Assembly (NCBI RefSeq): GCF_010548275.1
Contig: NZ_JAAGLT010000003.1
Location: 248,001 to 312,000 of the forward strand
Direction of reading: 5' to 3'
Source of the DNA: Streptomyces sp. SID12488
GTDB lineage: Bacteria > Actinomycetota > Actinomycetes > Streptomycetales > Streptomycetaceae
DNA: 64,000 nt
Position 1 is the first letter of the stretch. The number at the start of each line of letters is the position of its first letter. Below, in pieces: positions 1 to 8,208 of the stretch. Both the position numbers and the translations under genes were made by a program. The notes under the pieces are model-generated. The model ran no database searches. It had not been told where the DNA came from and was given only the letters and a program-made list of their open reading frames with translations.

Positions 1-540
1 GCCGACCAGCTCTCCCGTGCACTGCCTGGGCACCGCGTGGAGATTCTCCAGGGGAGGCTCACTGTGACACCGCCGCCGGACGGCTCGCACGCGCTGTCGT
101 TGACTTGGCTTGTCGAAGCATTCGGAGGGGCTGGAGCCCGGAAGGCCGGGCTCAGGTATGTCCAGGGCATCGGCCTGTGGCTTCCTACTGCGGCCGATGA
201 CTACTCGATCCCCGACTTCTCCGTCGTCGACGAGGACTTCCGGGACGCCCTCGTCCAGAAGAACTGCTACGCCCCGAATGTCTTCCGCCTGATGGTGGAA
301 GTGACGTCCTCGAACTGGTCCGACGACCTCGGCCCCAAGGTCGAGTGCTACGCCGAAGCCGGCATTCCCGTCTACATCGTGGTCGACCGCAAACACGACG
401 AGGTGCTGCTCTACCAGGACCCGGTGAACGGGAAGTACGACGTGCCCCAACGCTTCAAGCGTGGCCAGGACTTCCCCGTCCCCGAATCTGTCGGTGTCAC
501 CCTCGGCCTTTGCGTGGACACGCTCCTCGACGGCGACTGA
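1..540 (+). CDS. Uma2 family endonuclease-like protein, 5' end outside the window
   Basis: The reading frame is open from the first base, so the true start lies upstream; the GTG at 37 is internal. The protein has the PD-(D/E)XK layout of the Uma2 (DUF820) family. The motif IPDFSVVDEDF carries the acidic residue, and MVEVTSS followed by the lysine of LGPKVECYAEAGIP forms the ExK pair before a YIVVDR strand. Uma2 proteins are expanded in Streptomyces and Cyanobacteria as putative nucleases of unknown biological role. The C-terminus is complete and typical. No partner gene is visible, so a specific function cannot be given. Confidence 0.85.
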   Translation, partial: ADQLSRALPGHRVEILQGRLTVTPPPDGSHALSLTWLVEAFGGAGARKAGLRYVQGIGLWLPTAADDYSIPDFSVVDEDFRDALVQKNCYAPNVFRLMVEVTSSNWSDDLGPKVECYAEAGIPVYIVVDRKHDEVLLYQDPVNGKYDVPQRFKRGQDFPVPESVGVTLGLCVDTLLDGD

Positions 541-587
541 CCGAAATCCCAACCCGGATTGTCGTACCCCCGTGCGACACTCCCCCC

Positions 588-1235
588 ATGTTCGGCGTAA
601 CCGACCTCCCCACGTATCTCACCGGCCTGGTCCTGATCGTCCTGCTGCCCGGCCCCAACTCCCTCTACGTCCTGTCCGTCGCCGCCCGCCGTGGCGTCCG
701 CGTCGGATACACGGCCGCGGCGGGCGTCTGGTGCGGGGACATCGTGCTGATGACCCTCTCGGCGGCCGGGGTGGCCTCGCTGCTCCAGACGAACGCCCTG
801 CTGTTCGGGATCGTGAAATTCGCGGGCGCCGGTTATCTGACGTGGCTCGCGATCGGCATGCTGCGCGCCGCCTGGGGCATGTGGCGCACGCGGCGGGCAG
901 AGGCCGAGGTCCAGGAAGCGCTCGTCGGCGCCGACGAGCGGCCCTATCGCCGTGCCCTCGTCATCAGCCTCTTCAACCCGAAGGCGATTCTCTTCTTTGT
1001 CGCCTTCTTCGTGCAGTTCGTCGACCCCGGATACGCCTACCCGGCCGTCTCCTTCGTGGTCCTCGGCGCCTTCGCCCAGCTCGCCAGCTTCCTCTATCTC
1101 ACCGCGCTGATATTCGGCGGGACCAGGCTGGCTGCCGCCTTCCGGCGCCGTCGGAGACTGTCGGCGGGGGCGACCTCGGCGGCGGGCGCGCTGTTCATCG
1201 GCTTCGCCGTGAAGCTGTCGCTGGCCGGTTCCTAG
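588..1235 (+). CDS. LysE/RhtB family amino-acid exporter
   Basis: A 215-residue integral membrane protein with about six hydrophobic segments. The N-terminal LLPGPNSLYVLSVAARRGVR motif is diagnostic of the LysE/RhtB family, and SLFNPKAILFF marks the second conserved loop. These proteins export amino acids or their derivatives across the plasma membrane; the substrate cannot be told from sequence. The ATG at 588 follows the Uma2 stop by 47 bases. The gene ends convergently with the monooxygenase gene, sharing the four bases CTAG (1232-1235) so that each stop lies inside the other. Confidence 0.9.
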   Translation: MFGVTDLPTYLTGLVLIVLLPGPNSLYVLSVAARRGVRVGYTAAAGVWCGDIVLMTLSAAGVASLLQTNALLFGIVKFAGAGYLTWLAIGMLRAAWGMWRTRRAEAEVQEALVGADERPYRRALVISLFNPKAILFFVAFFVQFVDPGYAYPAVSFVVLGAFAQLASFLYLTALIFGGTRLAAAFRRRRRLSAGATSAAGALFIGFAVKLSLAGS

Positions 1236-2662
1236 CCGAGGCTGCTGCCCATGGTTGCCGCGTACTCCCGAAGCCCCTCCGCAGAGGCCCCCGCCCAGCC
1301 GACATAGCCGTCCGGGCGGACGAGGAAGACGCCGGTGCCGTACGCCTCGTACGAGCTGAGGCGGACCGTGGGGACGGAGAGCGGCGGCAGTGCCGTGGCC
1401 GTGCCCACCGTCAGCAGGGTCCAGTGCGGGCCGCGGAACGTGTCGAAGAGGCGTACGCCGTCCACCGTGCCGTCCGGGGCGCGGTCGCCCGCGTGGACCG
1501 GGCCCGGCGCCGGGCGGGTCTCCGCCGCCAGTGACGAGTCGCGGTAGCCCAGTGCGAGCTGCCGGGTCGCCTCACCGCGCCTGATCTCGCCCCGGTGGAC
1601 ACCCGTCGAGATGCCCAGCATCTGCCCGGCGATCGGCCGGCGCTCCTCCTCGTACGTGGCCAGCAGAGACTCGGCCACCCCGCCCCGCAGCACCGCGCCC
1701 AGCTTCCAGCCCAGGTTGTACGCGTCCTGGACGCTCGTGTTCAGGCCCTGGCCCCCGGCGGGGGAGTGGACGTGCGCCGCGTCCCCCGCGAGGAACACCC
1801 GGCCGGAGCGGAAGCTGTCCGCCAGTGCCGCGCGCGGGCGGAAGTCGGAGGCCCAGCGGACCTCGGTCAGGTCCTCGGGGGCAAGGTGCGAGCGGGCTGC
1901 GGCGACCTTGCGGATGCCTTCCAGGGACAGGTCCGGGTGGTCCCCATCCGGGAACTGGGCCACCAGCTGGAAGTCCTCCGTCCCGGCCAGCGGGCAGATC
2001 GCGAGGAAGCCCGTGCCGTCCGCCTGCGGCGGGAAGACATGCCAGTTGTCGCGGTCCAGGCCGGTGATCCGCACGTCCGCCACGAGGATCGGGTTCGGGT
2101 CGACCGTCTCGCCCGTCATTCCGATGCCCAGCGCCCGGCGGATCGTCGAGCGGCCACCGTCGGCCGCGACGACATACCGCGCACGGACGGGCTCACCGGC
2201 GGTGAAGGCGACGGTCACGCCGTCCTCGTCCTGCTCCAGCCCCACCACCTCGCGCTCGAACTCCACCCGCCCGCCCAGCTCCGTCAGCCGCGCGAACAGG
2301 ATCTCCTGCGTCCTCCACTGCGGCACCATCCACGGCTCGGCGCCGTACGGCGAAGCCCCGGCCCTCTCCGACTCCTCCGCCGGGTCGAACATCCGGTGCT
2401 CGCCCACCCGCCTGCCGTCCTGCCAGATCATCCCGACCGGATACGGGCCGCCGGCCGCCCGGATCGCGTCCACCACCCCGAGGTCGTCGAAGACCTCCAT
2501 CGTGCGCGGCTGGATGCCCTTGCCCCGCGACCCGGGGAACAGCCCCTCGGCCCGCTCCACGACCACCGCGTCCACCCCGCGCCGCGCGAGGTCCACGGCG
2601 AGCGCCAGCCCGGTGGGACCCGCGCCCACCACCAGTACGTCAGCCACCAGTACGTCGGTCAT
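1232..2662 (-). CDS. FAD-dependent aromatic monooxygenase (PheA/TfdB type)
   Basis: A 476-residue group A flavoprotein hydroxylase. The N-terminal dinucleotide-binding motif VVGAGPTGLALAVDLARRG, the AADGGRSTIRRALG segment and the late motif RVFLAGDAAHVHSPAGGQGLN (FAD ribityl/pyrophosphate binding) are all present in the usual order, with a thioredoxin-like C-terminal tail. Such enzymes use NADPH and O2 to hydroxylate aromatic rings or polyketides. The ATG at 2662 is preferred over ATG 2671 because AAGGAG (2672-2677) is 9 bases upstream of it but touches the other. It is divergent from a TetR gene with paired palindromes between them, so it is probably the repressor's target. The substrate is unknown. 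Confidence 0.9.
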   Translation of the reverse strand: MTDVLVADVLVVGAGPTGLALAVDLARRGVDAVVVERAEGLFPGSRGKGIQPRTMEVFDDLGVVDAIRAAGGPYPVGMIWQDGRRVGEHRMFDPAEESERAGASPYGAEPWMVPQWRTQEILFARLTELGGRVEFEREVVGLEQDEDGVTVAFTAGEPVRARYVVAADGGRSTIRRALGIGMTGETVDPNPILVADVRITGLDRDNWHVFPPQADGTGFLAICPLAGTEDFQLVAQFPDGDHPDLSLEGIRKVAAARSHLAPEDLTEVRWASDFRPRAALADSFRSGRVFLAGDAAHVHSPAGGQGLNTSVQDAYNLGWKLGAVLRGGVAESLLATYEEERRPIAGQMLGISTGVHRGEIRRGEATRQLALGYRDSSLAAETRPAPGPVHAGDRAPDGTVDGVRLFDTFRGPHWTLLTVGTATALPPLSVPTVRLSSYEAYGTGVFLVRPDGYVGWAGASAEGLREYAATMGSSLG

Positions 2663-2674
2663 CACGACCATCTC

Positions 2675-2726
2675 CTTAACGTTGTTAAGTTGCCTTGCCT
2701 TCGAGAGTGGACTTAACAGTGTTAAG
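2675..2726. promoter_or_regulatory. Two identical 15-bp TetR-type palindromes
   Basis: CTTAACNNNGTTAAG occurs twice, at 2675-2689 (CTTAACGTTGTTAAG) and 2712-2726 (CTTAACAGTGTTAAG), with centres 37 bp apart. They lie in the 73-bp gap between the divergent monooxygenase and TetR genes. The left site abuts the Shine-Dalgarno sequence of the monooxygenase and the right site lies 9 bases before the TetR GTG. This layout suits a TetR dimer repressing both genes. The sites are directly visible; the regulator assignment is inferred from position. Confidence 0.8.
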
Positions 2727-2735
2727 TTGTCAAGC

Positions 2736-3461
2736 GTGAGCACGGAACCAGCAGAATCAGCAGAATCGGCGGGACCAGCAGAGCCGGCGCGACGACCCGA
2801 ACGGCCCGAACGGCCCGGCCGACGAGCCCCCCTCGACCGCGAACGTGTCGTGGACACCGCCCTGAGCCTCCTGAACGAGGTCGGCCTCGACGGGCTCACC
2901 CTGCGTGCCATCGCCAAGGAGCTGGACGTCAAGGCACCCGCCCTGTACTGGCACTTCAAGGACAAGCAGGCCCTGCTCGACGAGATGGCGACCGAGATGT
3001 ACCGGCGGATGGTCCGGGACACCTCCCTCGACCCCGGCCTCGACTGGCGGGAGCGGATCCTGGTGGCCAACCGGGGACTGCGTGCCGCGCTGCTCGGCTA
3101 CCGCGACGGCGCGAAGGTCTTCAGCGGCTCGCGCTTCACCGGTACCGAGCACGCCGTCCAGATCGAGGAGAACCTCCGCTGTTTCGTCGACGCCGGCTTC
3201 ACCCTCGCTCAGGCGATCCGCGCCACCATGACGGCGTACGTGTACACCATGGGCTTCGTCACGGAGGAACAGGGCGTCCACCCCGTTCCGGGCGAGCGTC
3301 GCGACGGGTACGACGTCGAGGAACGGGCCCGGCGGCTGGCCGACTTCCCGCTGGCCGCCGCGACGGGCGGCGAGATTTTCGCGGGGTACGACCACCAGTT
3401 CGAGGAAGGACTGGCACTGCTGCTCGCGGGCATCGAGCTGAGGTACCGGGTCGTGCCGTGA
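2736..3461 (+). CDS. TetR/AcrR family transcriptional repressor with TetR_C domain
   Basis: A 241-residue regulator. After an Ala/Glu/Pro-rich N-terminus of about 30 residues, the helix-turn-helix reads LTLRAIAKELDVKAPALYWHFKDKQALL, typical of the TetR subgroup with the TetR_C1 ligand domain, as in tetracycline-type repressors. The GTG at 2736 lies immediately after the second operator with no convincing ribosome-binding site, so the transcript may be leaderless. Divergence from the flavin monooxygenase suggests that it senses the substrate or product of that enzyme. Confidence 0.88.
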   Translation: MSTEPAESAESAGPAEPARRPERPERPGRRAPLDRERVVDTALSLLNEVGLDGLTLRAIAKELDVKAPALYWHFKDKQALLDEMATEMYRRMVRDTSLDPGLDWRERILVANRGLRAALLGYRDGAKVFSGSRFTGTEHAVQIEENLRCFVDAGFTLAQAIRATMTAYVYTMGFVTEEQGVHPVPGERRDGYDVEERARRLADFPLAAATGGEIFAGYDHQFEEGLALLLAGIELRYRVVP

Positions 3462-3609
3462 CTCCGCGCCTGACATCGTGGTTTCACAGGTCCCTGCGGG
3501 TCCGAGCACAGGTCCACGGCAGTAGGACCGGAAGTGAAGAGCCGGCGTCCGGCGCCCGCGCATCGCCTCATGTCAGTCGGTCTGCCGTTGAGAGAGCCCA
3601 GGTGCACCC

Positions 3610-4077
3610 GTGACCGTACGCCCCCCGACACTTTCCGTGATCGTCCCCTGTCACCACGTCGAGTCCTGCGTCCCGGCGACGGTGACGAGCCTCGTCAACA
3701 ACGACCACGTCCAGGTCACGGACATCGAACGCGCCGTCCACCGAGCCCCCGAGGGCCGTCGGCACATCGCCCTCGACCCGCGCGACTCGATCCTCCCCGT
3801 CGACGAGCCGACCATGGTCGGCTACCCGTACGCCTGGGCGGACGACCCCGAGGCCCGGCGACTGCGAAAGAAGGCGCTGCGCGCCTACTGCGTCGCCATC
3901 GCGCACCGACTGCTCGAACGAGACCGGTTCGAGCGGAGCGTGGCCGCGAGGCCGCGCCGGCTGAGCGCCGGGGCGCTGAACCGGATGACGGAGGACGAGC
4001 TCCGTGAGGCTCTCGTCGGCATGGGCGAGACCCGTGTGCGCATGCTGCGGGGCGGCATGAAGGTGATCGCGGCATGA
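3610..4077 (+). CDS. Internally deleted GT2 glycosyltransferase (remnant)
   Basis: A 155-residue product that aligns in three blocks with the full-length GT2 glycosyltransferase at 8208-9188. Residues 8-31 match the first strand and helix (LSVIVPCHH), residues 32-77 match DHVQ through YPYAWA, and residues 78-155 match the C-terminal helical part (RAYCVAIAHRLLERDRFE). About 90 residues, including the nucleotide-sugar-binding DxD strand, and about 83 residues between the second and third blocks are absent, yet the frame is kept. It cannot form a complete GT-A fold and is probably inactive. The GTG start at 3610 is taken from the paralogue. It overlaps the next gene by four bases (ATGA). Confidence 0.75.
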   Translation: MTVRPPTLSVIVPCHHVESCVPATVTSLVNNDHVQVTDIERAVHRAPEGRRHIALDPRDSILPVDEPTMVGYPYAWADDPEARRLRKKALRAYCVAIAHRLLERDRFERSVAARPRRLSAGALNRMTEDELREALVGMGETRVRMLRGGMKVIAA

Positions 4078-6290
4078 TCCAGATCTTCCTCGCGGCGACG
4101 CAGTACGCCGCGGCGACCGTCACCGCAGCGATCCGCGCCGGACTGTTCGGCCCGCGCGTGGACCACAGACGCGTCCTCGTGGTCAGCAACGCCGCCGCGA
4201 ACCCCGAGGTCGGCACCCCACTGGACCGGATGGCGGGCTTCGAGACGCTGCGCCCCGAGTTCGACGAGGTGCGCTCCTGGAACGAGTTCGTCTACCCGCA
4301 CCACCCCGCCGCCTGGTCCCCGACCGCCAGGGACACTCCGATGTGGGAGAGTGCCGTACGCCTCGCCTGGAACCTCGGCGACGAGCCCGTCGAGATCGCC
4401 TGCGAGTCGATCCAGGCCAACCCCTCCCGAGCGGTCGCCGAGATCTTCGCGGACAGCCCGATCCACGTCTATGCGGACGGACTGATGAGCTACGGCCCCA
4501 CCCGCAACCGCATCCCGCACGGCATGAGCACCCGCATCGCCCGCGTCCTGCACCTCGACCTCATACCGGGCCTGCGCCCCATGCTGCTCGCCGAGTACGG
4601 CGTGGAGCCGGTGGCGATCCCGAACGAGCCGATCGTCGCCGTACTGAACGAGATCGGTGAGCAGGGCGCGGACCTCGTCGCCGAGCGCGTACCGGCCGAA
4701 AACCGGCCCACCGCCGTGCTGCTCGGGCAGTACCTCTCCGCCATCGACCTCATCTCGCAGGAGGAAGAGGAGCAGCTGCACGTACGGATGCTGTGCGCGG
4801 CGGCGAAGGCCGGCCACACCGGCATCCTGTTCAAGCCCCACCCCAGCGCCCCGGCCGCGTACTCCAGCTCCCTGGAGACCGCCGCGAGGGAGCTGGCCGT
4901 GCACCTGACCGTGCTGCGCGAGCCGGTGCTGGCCGAGACGGTCTTCGCGTACCTGAAGCCGTCGCTCGTCATCGGCTGCTTCTCCACCGCCCTGATGACC
5001 GCCGTGACCTTCTACGGCATTCCAGCCGCCCGCGTCGGTACGGAGGCGCTCCTCGACCGGATCACACCGTACGAGAACAGCAACCGTGTCCCGCTCACCA
5101 TCATCGACGCGGCGCTCCCCGACGCCGAGCGAGGGCCGGCGGACTTCATGGGCACGCCGGTCGACGCCGGTGCGGCCGAGCGGCTGGCGCCGCTGGTGCG
5201 CGCGGTGGGGTACTGCATGCAGTCCCGCAAACACCCCGGCCTGCGCGACGAGGTCGCCGCCTGGCTGACCACCCAACTGGCGGCGAACACCCATTACTTC
5301 AAGCGCCGCCGCCTGACCAGTCTTCAGCTCCCCGGCGGCAGCCCGGTCCGCGCTCGGAGGCTGCGCCGCAACCCGACGGTACGGAAGGTCGTACGGCGTA
5401 TCCGTGCCGTACAGGCGCGGCGCCGCCCCCGTGGGGCAGCGCCGCGCCTGTACGGTGGGGCCGGTTCAGGCCTTCCGGAAACGGGCCGCCTGGACCGTCA
5501 TCGTCCGCTTCAGCCGGGGCCCGAACGGCTTCTCGACCGTGCGGTGGATCACCCAGGCCAGGACCAGCATGCTCGTGATGGTGGCGGCGAGCGTCAGATA
5601 CGGGTCCAGGCCGAGTCCCCGGTGCAGCACGCGGATGAAGAACCAGCCCAGGTGCTCGTGGATCAGGTAGAAGGGGTACGTCAGCGCCCCCGCGACCGTC
5701 AGCCAGCGCCAGTTCATCCAGCTCAGCCAGCCCAGCGCCACCACCGCGACGGCCACGAAGGCGAGCAGGACGATGAGCTGGATGACCTGCGGGTTGCGGT
5801 GGAAGTCGCCGGTCGCGCCGGGGTGCCACAGGGACGTCGTCGCGTAGCGCTGCCCCATCAGGAACGAGACGGCGACTATGCCCCAGGTCAGCAGGTCGCT
5901 GCCGAACTTGTGGATCAGGAAGAGCGCCAGGCCGCCGATGAAGTAGTGCGCGTACTCCGGCATCACGATCGCGTTCACCAGCGGGTCCTTGGTGACCCCG
6001 GCGAGCCCGCTGGCGAGCGTCCACAGGAGGCAGAAGATCACCACGCTCCGGTAGTTGACGCCCTTCCAGACCACGAGCAGCGCGAACAGCGCGTAGAAGC
6101 GCAGCTCGGCCCAGAGCGTCCAGCACACGCCGAGCACCCGCTTCACGCCCATGGGCTGCTGCAGCATCGTGAAGTTGACCATGATCTCGTCGGTCCGCAG
6201 CGGGTGGACGACCACGGGCAGCAGGAACGCGGCGACGGTGATGATGACGATCGCGGCCCAGTACGCCGGATAGAGGCGGGCTATACGTGA
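4074..6290 (+). CDS. Polysialyltransferase-family protein with run-on C-terminus
   Basis: Residues 1 to about 447 are a homologue, along the whole length, of the protein encoded at 6835-8208. The family is the alpha-2,8-polysialyltransferase group (PF07388). Visible signatures are YADGLMSYGPTRNRI (D/E-D/E-G type motif), FKPHPSAP (HP motif) and IGCFSTALMTA (Ser/Thr motif). The paralogue stops after ATVRRIARRARALGKTVKK, but here the frame continues past the equivalent point (about 5415), through a strong terminator hairpin and antisense through the acyltransferase gene, to 6290. The final 290 residues are Arg/Gly/Pro-rich and look non-biological, so the stop codon appears to have been lost. It probably elongates a nonulosonic-acid polymer. 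Start ATG overlaps the upstream stop. Confidence 0.8.
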   Translation: MIQIFLAATQYAAATVTAAIRAGLFGPRVDHRRVLVVSNAAANPEVGTPLDRMAGFETLRPEFDEVRSWNEFVYPHHPAAWSPTARDTPMWESAVRLAWNLGDEPVEIACESIQANPSRAVAEIFADSPIHVYADGLMSYGPTRNRIPHGMSTRIARVLHLDLIPGLRPMLLAEYGVEPVAIPNEPIVAVLNEIGEQGADLVAERVPAENRPTAVLLGQYLSAIDLISQEEEEQLHVRMLCAAAKAGHTGILFKPHPSAPAAYSSSLETAARELAVHLTVLREPVLAETVFAYLKPSLVIGCFSTALMTAVTFYGIPAARVGTEALLDRITPYENSNRVPLTIIDAALPDAERGPADFMGTPVDAGAAERLAPLVRAVGYCMQSRKHPGLRDEVAAWLTTQLAANTHYFKRRRLTSLQLPGGSPVRARRLRRNPTVRKVVRRIRAVQARRRPRGAAPRLYGGAGSGLPETGRLDRHRPLQPGPERLLDRAVDHPGQDQHARDGGGERQIRVQAESPVQHADEEPAQVLVDQVEGVRQRPRDRQPAPVHPAQPAQRHHRDGHEGEQDDELDDLRVAVEVAGRAGVPQGRRRVALPHQERDGDYAPGQQVAAELVDQEERQAADEVVRVLRHHDRVHQRVLGDPGEPAGERPQEAEDHHAPVVDALPDHEQREQRVEAQLGPERPAHAEHPLHAHGLLQHREVDHDLVGPQRVDDHGQQERGDGDDDDRGPVRRIEAGYT
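5407..5455. terminator. Bidirectional hairpin between convergent genes
   Basis: CCGTACAGGCGCGGCGC (5407-5423) pairs perfectly with 5439-5455 over 17 bp, and five more G-C pairs form after one mismatch. It sits exactly where the rightward polysialyltransferase gene should end and just beyond the acyltransferase stop at 5466. That supports 5415 or so as the ancestral end of the polysialyltransferase gene. Confidence 0.8.
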
Positions 6291-6647
6291 GCGGAAGAAG
6301 TCGCCGACCGTCTTGCCCCAGCTGCTCATGCAGATCACGAAGCCGCTGATGACGAAGAAGAACTGCACACCGAGGCAGCCGTAGGTCGCGGCCTGGGACA
6401 GGGTCGGGAACATCAGGCCGGGCGACTGGGTCCAGGATTCGGAGACCGTGCCGCCTCTGCCGGCGTAGTGATAGAGGCAGACCATGAGGGCGGCCAGGAG
6501 CCGCAGGCCGTCCAGTGCGCGCAGACGGCTTGCGCTCCGTCGCGGAGCGGGCACGGCCGGGGCGGAAGCAGGTTCGGCTTCCCCTGCCCGCGCACCCTGT
6601 GGCGATGCCGGATGCGGGGGTGCCATGGTCTGGTCGGCCGCGGTCAT
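5466..6647 (-). CDS. Membrane acyltransferase, acyltransferase-3 (OafA/YrhL) family
   Basis: A 393-residue polytopic protein with about ten membrane segments. The hallmark R-x10-H region is present as RLRALDGLRLLAALMVCLYHYAG, followed by GCLGVQFFFVISGFVI and FFRSRIARLYPAYW. The family transfers acyl groups, usually acetyl, from cytoplasmic acyl-CoA to glycans outside the membrane. Its location between two nonulosonic-acid polymer modules suggests O-acetylation of that cell-wall glycopolymer. It is transcribed alone, since a terminator separates it from the upstream polysialyltransferase gene on the same strand. The N-terminal 40 residues are a Pro/Ala-rich cytoplasmic tail. Confidence 0.9.
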   Translation of the reverse strand: MTAADQTMAPPHPASPQGARAGEAEPASAPAVPAPRRSASRLRALDGLRLLAALMVCLYHYAGRGGTVSESWTQSPGLMFPTLSQAATYGCLGVQFFFVISGFVICMSSWGKTVGDFFRSRIARLYPAYWAAIVIITVAAFLLPVVVHPLRTDEIMVNFTMLQQPMGVKRVLGVCWTLWAELRFYALFALLVVWKGVNYRSVVIFCLLWTLASGLAGVTKDPLVNAIVMPEYAHYFIGGLALFLIHKFGSDLLTWGIVAVSFLMGQRYATTSLWHPGATGDFHRNPQVIQLIVLLAFVAVAVVALGWLSWMNWRWLTVAGALTYPFYLIHEHLGWFFIRVLHRGLGLDPYLTLAATITSMLVLAWVIHRTVEKPFGPRLKRTMTVQAARFRKA

Positions 6648-6780
6648 CGTGAAGCCTTTCGGGACAAGGGCTGTGGGCCGCAGGGACCGAAGGGGTCAGG
6701 GGCAGCGCACGGCATCCACACAGGAGTTGTACGGGTGAAGGATAGGACAGTGTATTGACAGCCGAGGGCGTACATGGGTT

Positions 6781-6809
6781 GCCCCCCGTTTCGCAACGAA
6801 ACGGGGGGC
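6781..6809. terminator. Rho-independent-type hairpin
   Basis: GCCCCCCGTTTCG (6781-6793) and CGAAACGGGGGGC (6797-6809) form a perfect 13-bp stem with a 3-base loop. It lies 26 bases after the stop of the leftward polysialyltransferase gene at 6835 and separates that operon from the acyltransferase. Confidence 0.85.
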
Positions 6810-6834
6810 GGCTGTCGTACGGTCGAGGCCGCTT

Positions 6835-8208
6835 CTACTTCTTCACCGTCTTGCCCAGCGCACGCGCCCGGCGAGCGATGCGGCGCACGGTCGCGTTGCG
6901 CGGGATGAACGCCAGCTGCACGGGTACGGAGCCGGGCAGGGCGAGCGCGGTCAGACGGCGGCGCTTGAAGTAGCGCCAGGTGTGCGCGTTGAGCCGCGTG
7001 GAGAGGTAGGCCTCGGCCGCCGGCCGCAGCTGCGGATAGATCTTCGGCTGCATGGCGAACCCGATGGCCTTGACCAGTCCGGTCAGGTCCTCGTCCACCT
7101 GCTTGCGTGTGGGCATCGCCCACTTGGCCACCGCGGGACCGTCCTCCAGATCGGGCAGCACCGCGTCGACGATGGCCAGCGGCACCCGGTTGCTGTTCTG
7201 GTAGGGCGCGAGCCGCGCCAGCAGGGTGTCCGTGCCGACCCGGGCGACCGGGATCCCGTACAGCCCGGCCGCTGTGAGCAGTCCGGTGGAGAAGCAGCCG
7301 ACCACGAGCGAGGGCCGGGCGTGCTGGAAGATCACCTCGGCGAGCACGGGCCGGTCCAGCACGGTGAGTTCGGCGCCGAGCTTCTTCGCCTCGTCCTCCA
7401 GTGTGCGCGACCAGTGCGAGGGCGCGACCGGGTGCGGCTTGAAGACGATCCGGCGGTGTCCTCGTGCCACGGCACCGCGCATCATGCGAAGGTGCAGCTC
7501 CTCCTCCTCCTCGGGAGTGAGGATGCCGAGCGCCGAAAGGTACTGGCCGAGCAGCAGGGCCGGCCCGTCGGTCGAGCCGGCCGCGGCGACCGTCTCGCCG
7601 TCGCTCTCACGCGCGGCCTCCCCGAGTTCACCGAGAACCTTGAGGAACGCCTCGGACGGCACCAGTTCCGGCTCCACCCCGAACTCGGTGAGCAGCAGCG
7701 GCTTGAGCCCCGGTACGAGATCGAGGTGCAGCAGCCGTCTGATGTTGGTGCCGACCAGCGGGTCGATCTTGTCGCGAGTGGGCCCGTAGCTCATGAGGCC
7801 GTCCGCGTAGACGTCGACGGGTGAGCCGGTGAACAACCGGCACAGCGCCAGTGCGGGATTGACCTGGACGGACTCGACGGCCAGGCGGACGTCGTCGTCA
7901 CCGAGATTCCACAGCAGCCGCAGGTGCCGCTCCCATATGGGGATGTCGTCGGCGCGCGGGCTCCAGCCGCTGGGGTGGAACGGGGCGATCGTCTCGTTCC
8001 ACGAGAGCACCTCGTCGAAACGCTCACGGATCCGCTCGAACCCGGACATCTCATCCAGGCCTGGTGTGATCTCGGGAGCGGCGGCGTTGTTGGTGATCAG
8101 CAGCAGCCGCCGGTCGGCCGGTTCGAACAGCCCGGCGTCGAGCGCGGCGGCCACCGTGGCGGCGCCGTACAGCGTGGACGCGCAGAAGATCTGAGTGCTG
8201 CGAGCCAT
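6835..8208 (-). CDS. Polysialyltransferase-family glycosyltransferase (full length)
   Basis: A 457-residue GT-B-like enzyme of the alpha-2,8-polysialyltransferase family. Motifs in order are YADGLMSYGPTRDKI (catalytic acidic-Gly motif, about residue 137), FKPHPVAPSHW (HP motif binding the CMP-nonulosonate, about residue 260) and VVGCFSTGLLTA (Ser/Thr motif, about residue 308). A basic tail ends at KKK. There is no signal peptide, so it acts in the cytoplasm or at the inner membrane face. The start codon shares one base with the stop of the upstream GT2 gene (TGATG), so translation is probably coupled. Together with NeuA/NeuB-type genes nearby, it most likely polymerises a nonulosonic acid such as Kdn. 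Confidence 0.85.
   Translation of the reverse strand: MARSTQIFCASTLYGAATVAAALDAGLFEPADRRLLLITNNAAAPEITPGLDEMSGFERIRERFDEVLSWNETIAPFHPSGWSPRADDIPIWERHLRLLWNLGDDDVRLAVESVQVNPALALCRLFTGSPVDVYADGLMSYGPTRDKIDPLVGTNIRRLLHLDLVPGLKPLLLTEFGVEPELVPSEAFLKVLGELGEAARESDGETVAAAGSTDGPALLLGQYLSALGILTPEEEEELHLRMMRGAVARGHRRIVFKPHPVAPSHWSRTLEDEAKKLGAELTVLDRPVLAEVIFQHARPSLVVGCFSTGLLTAAGLYGIPVARVGTDTLLARLAPYQNSNRVPLAIVDAVLPDLEDGPAVAKWAMPTRKQVDEDLTGLVKAIGFAMQPKIYPQLRPAAEAYLSTRLNAHTWRYFKRRRLTALALPGSVPVQLAFIPRNATVRRIARRARALGKTVKK

Noticed and set aside
2663..3070. N-terminal extension of the FAD monooxygenase to 3070
   Set aside because: It would cross the operator region and the start of the TetR gene; the SD and the dinucleotide fold support ATG 2662.
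5299..6126. Alternative 275-codon minus-strand frame over the polysialyltransferase end
   Set aside because: It is another frame of the acyltransferase region with Arg/Pro-rich composition and no motifs.
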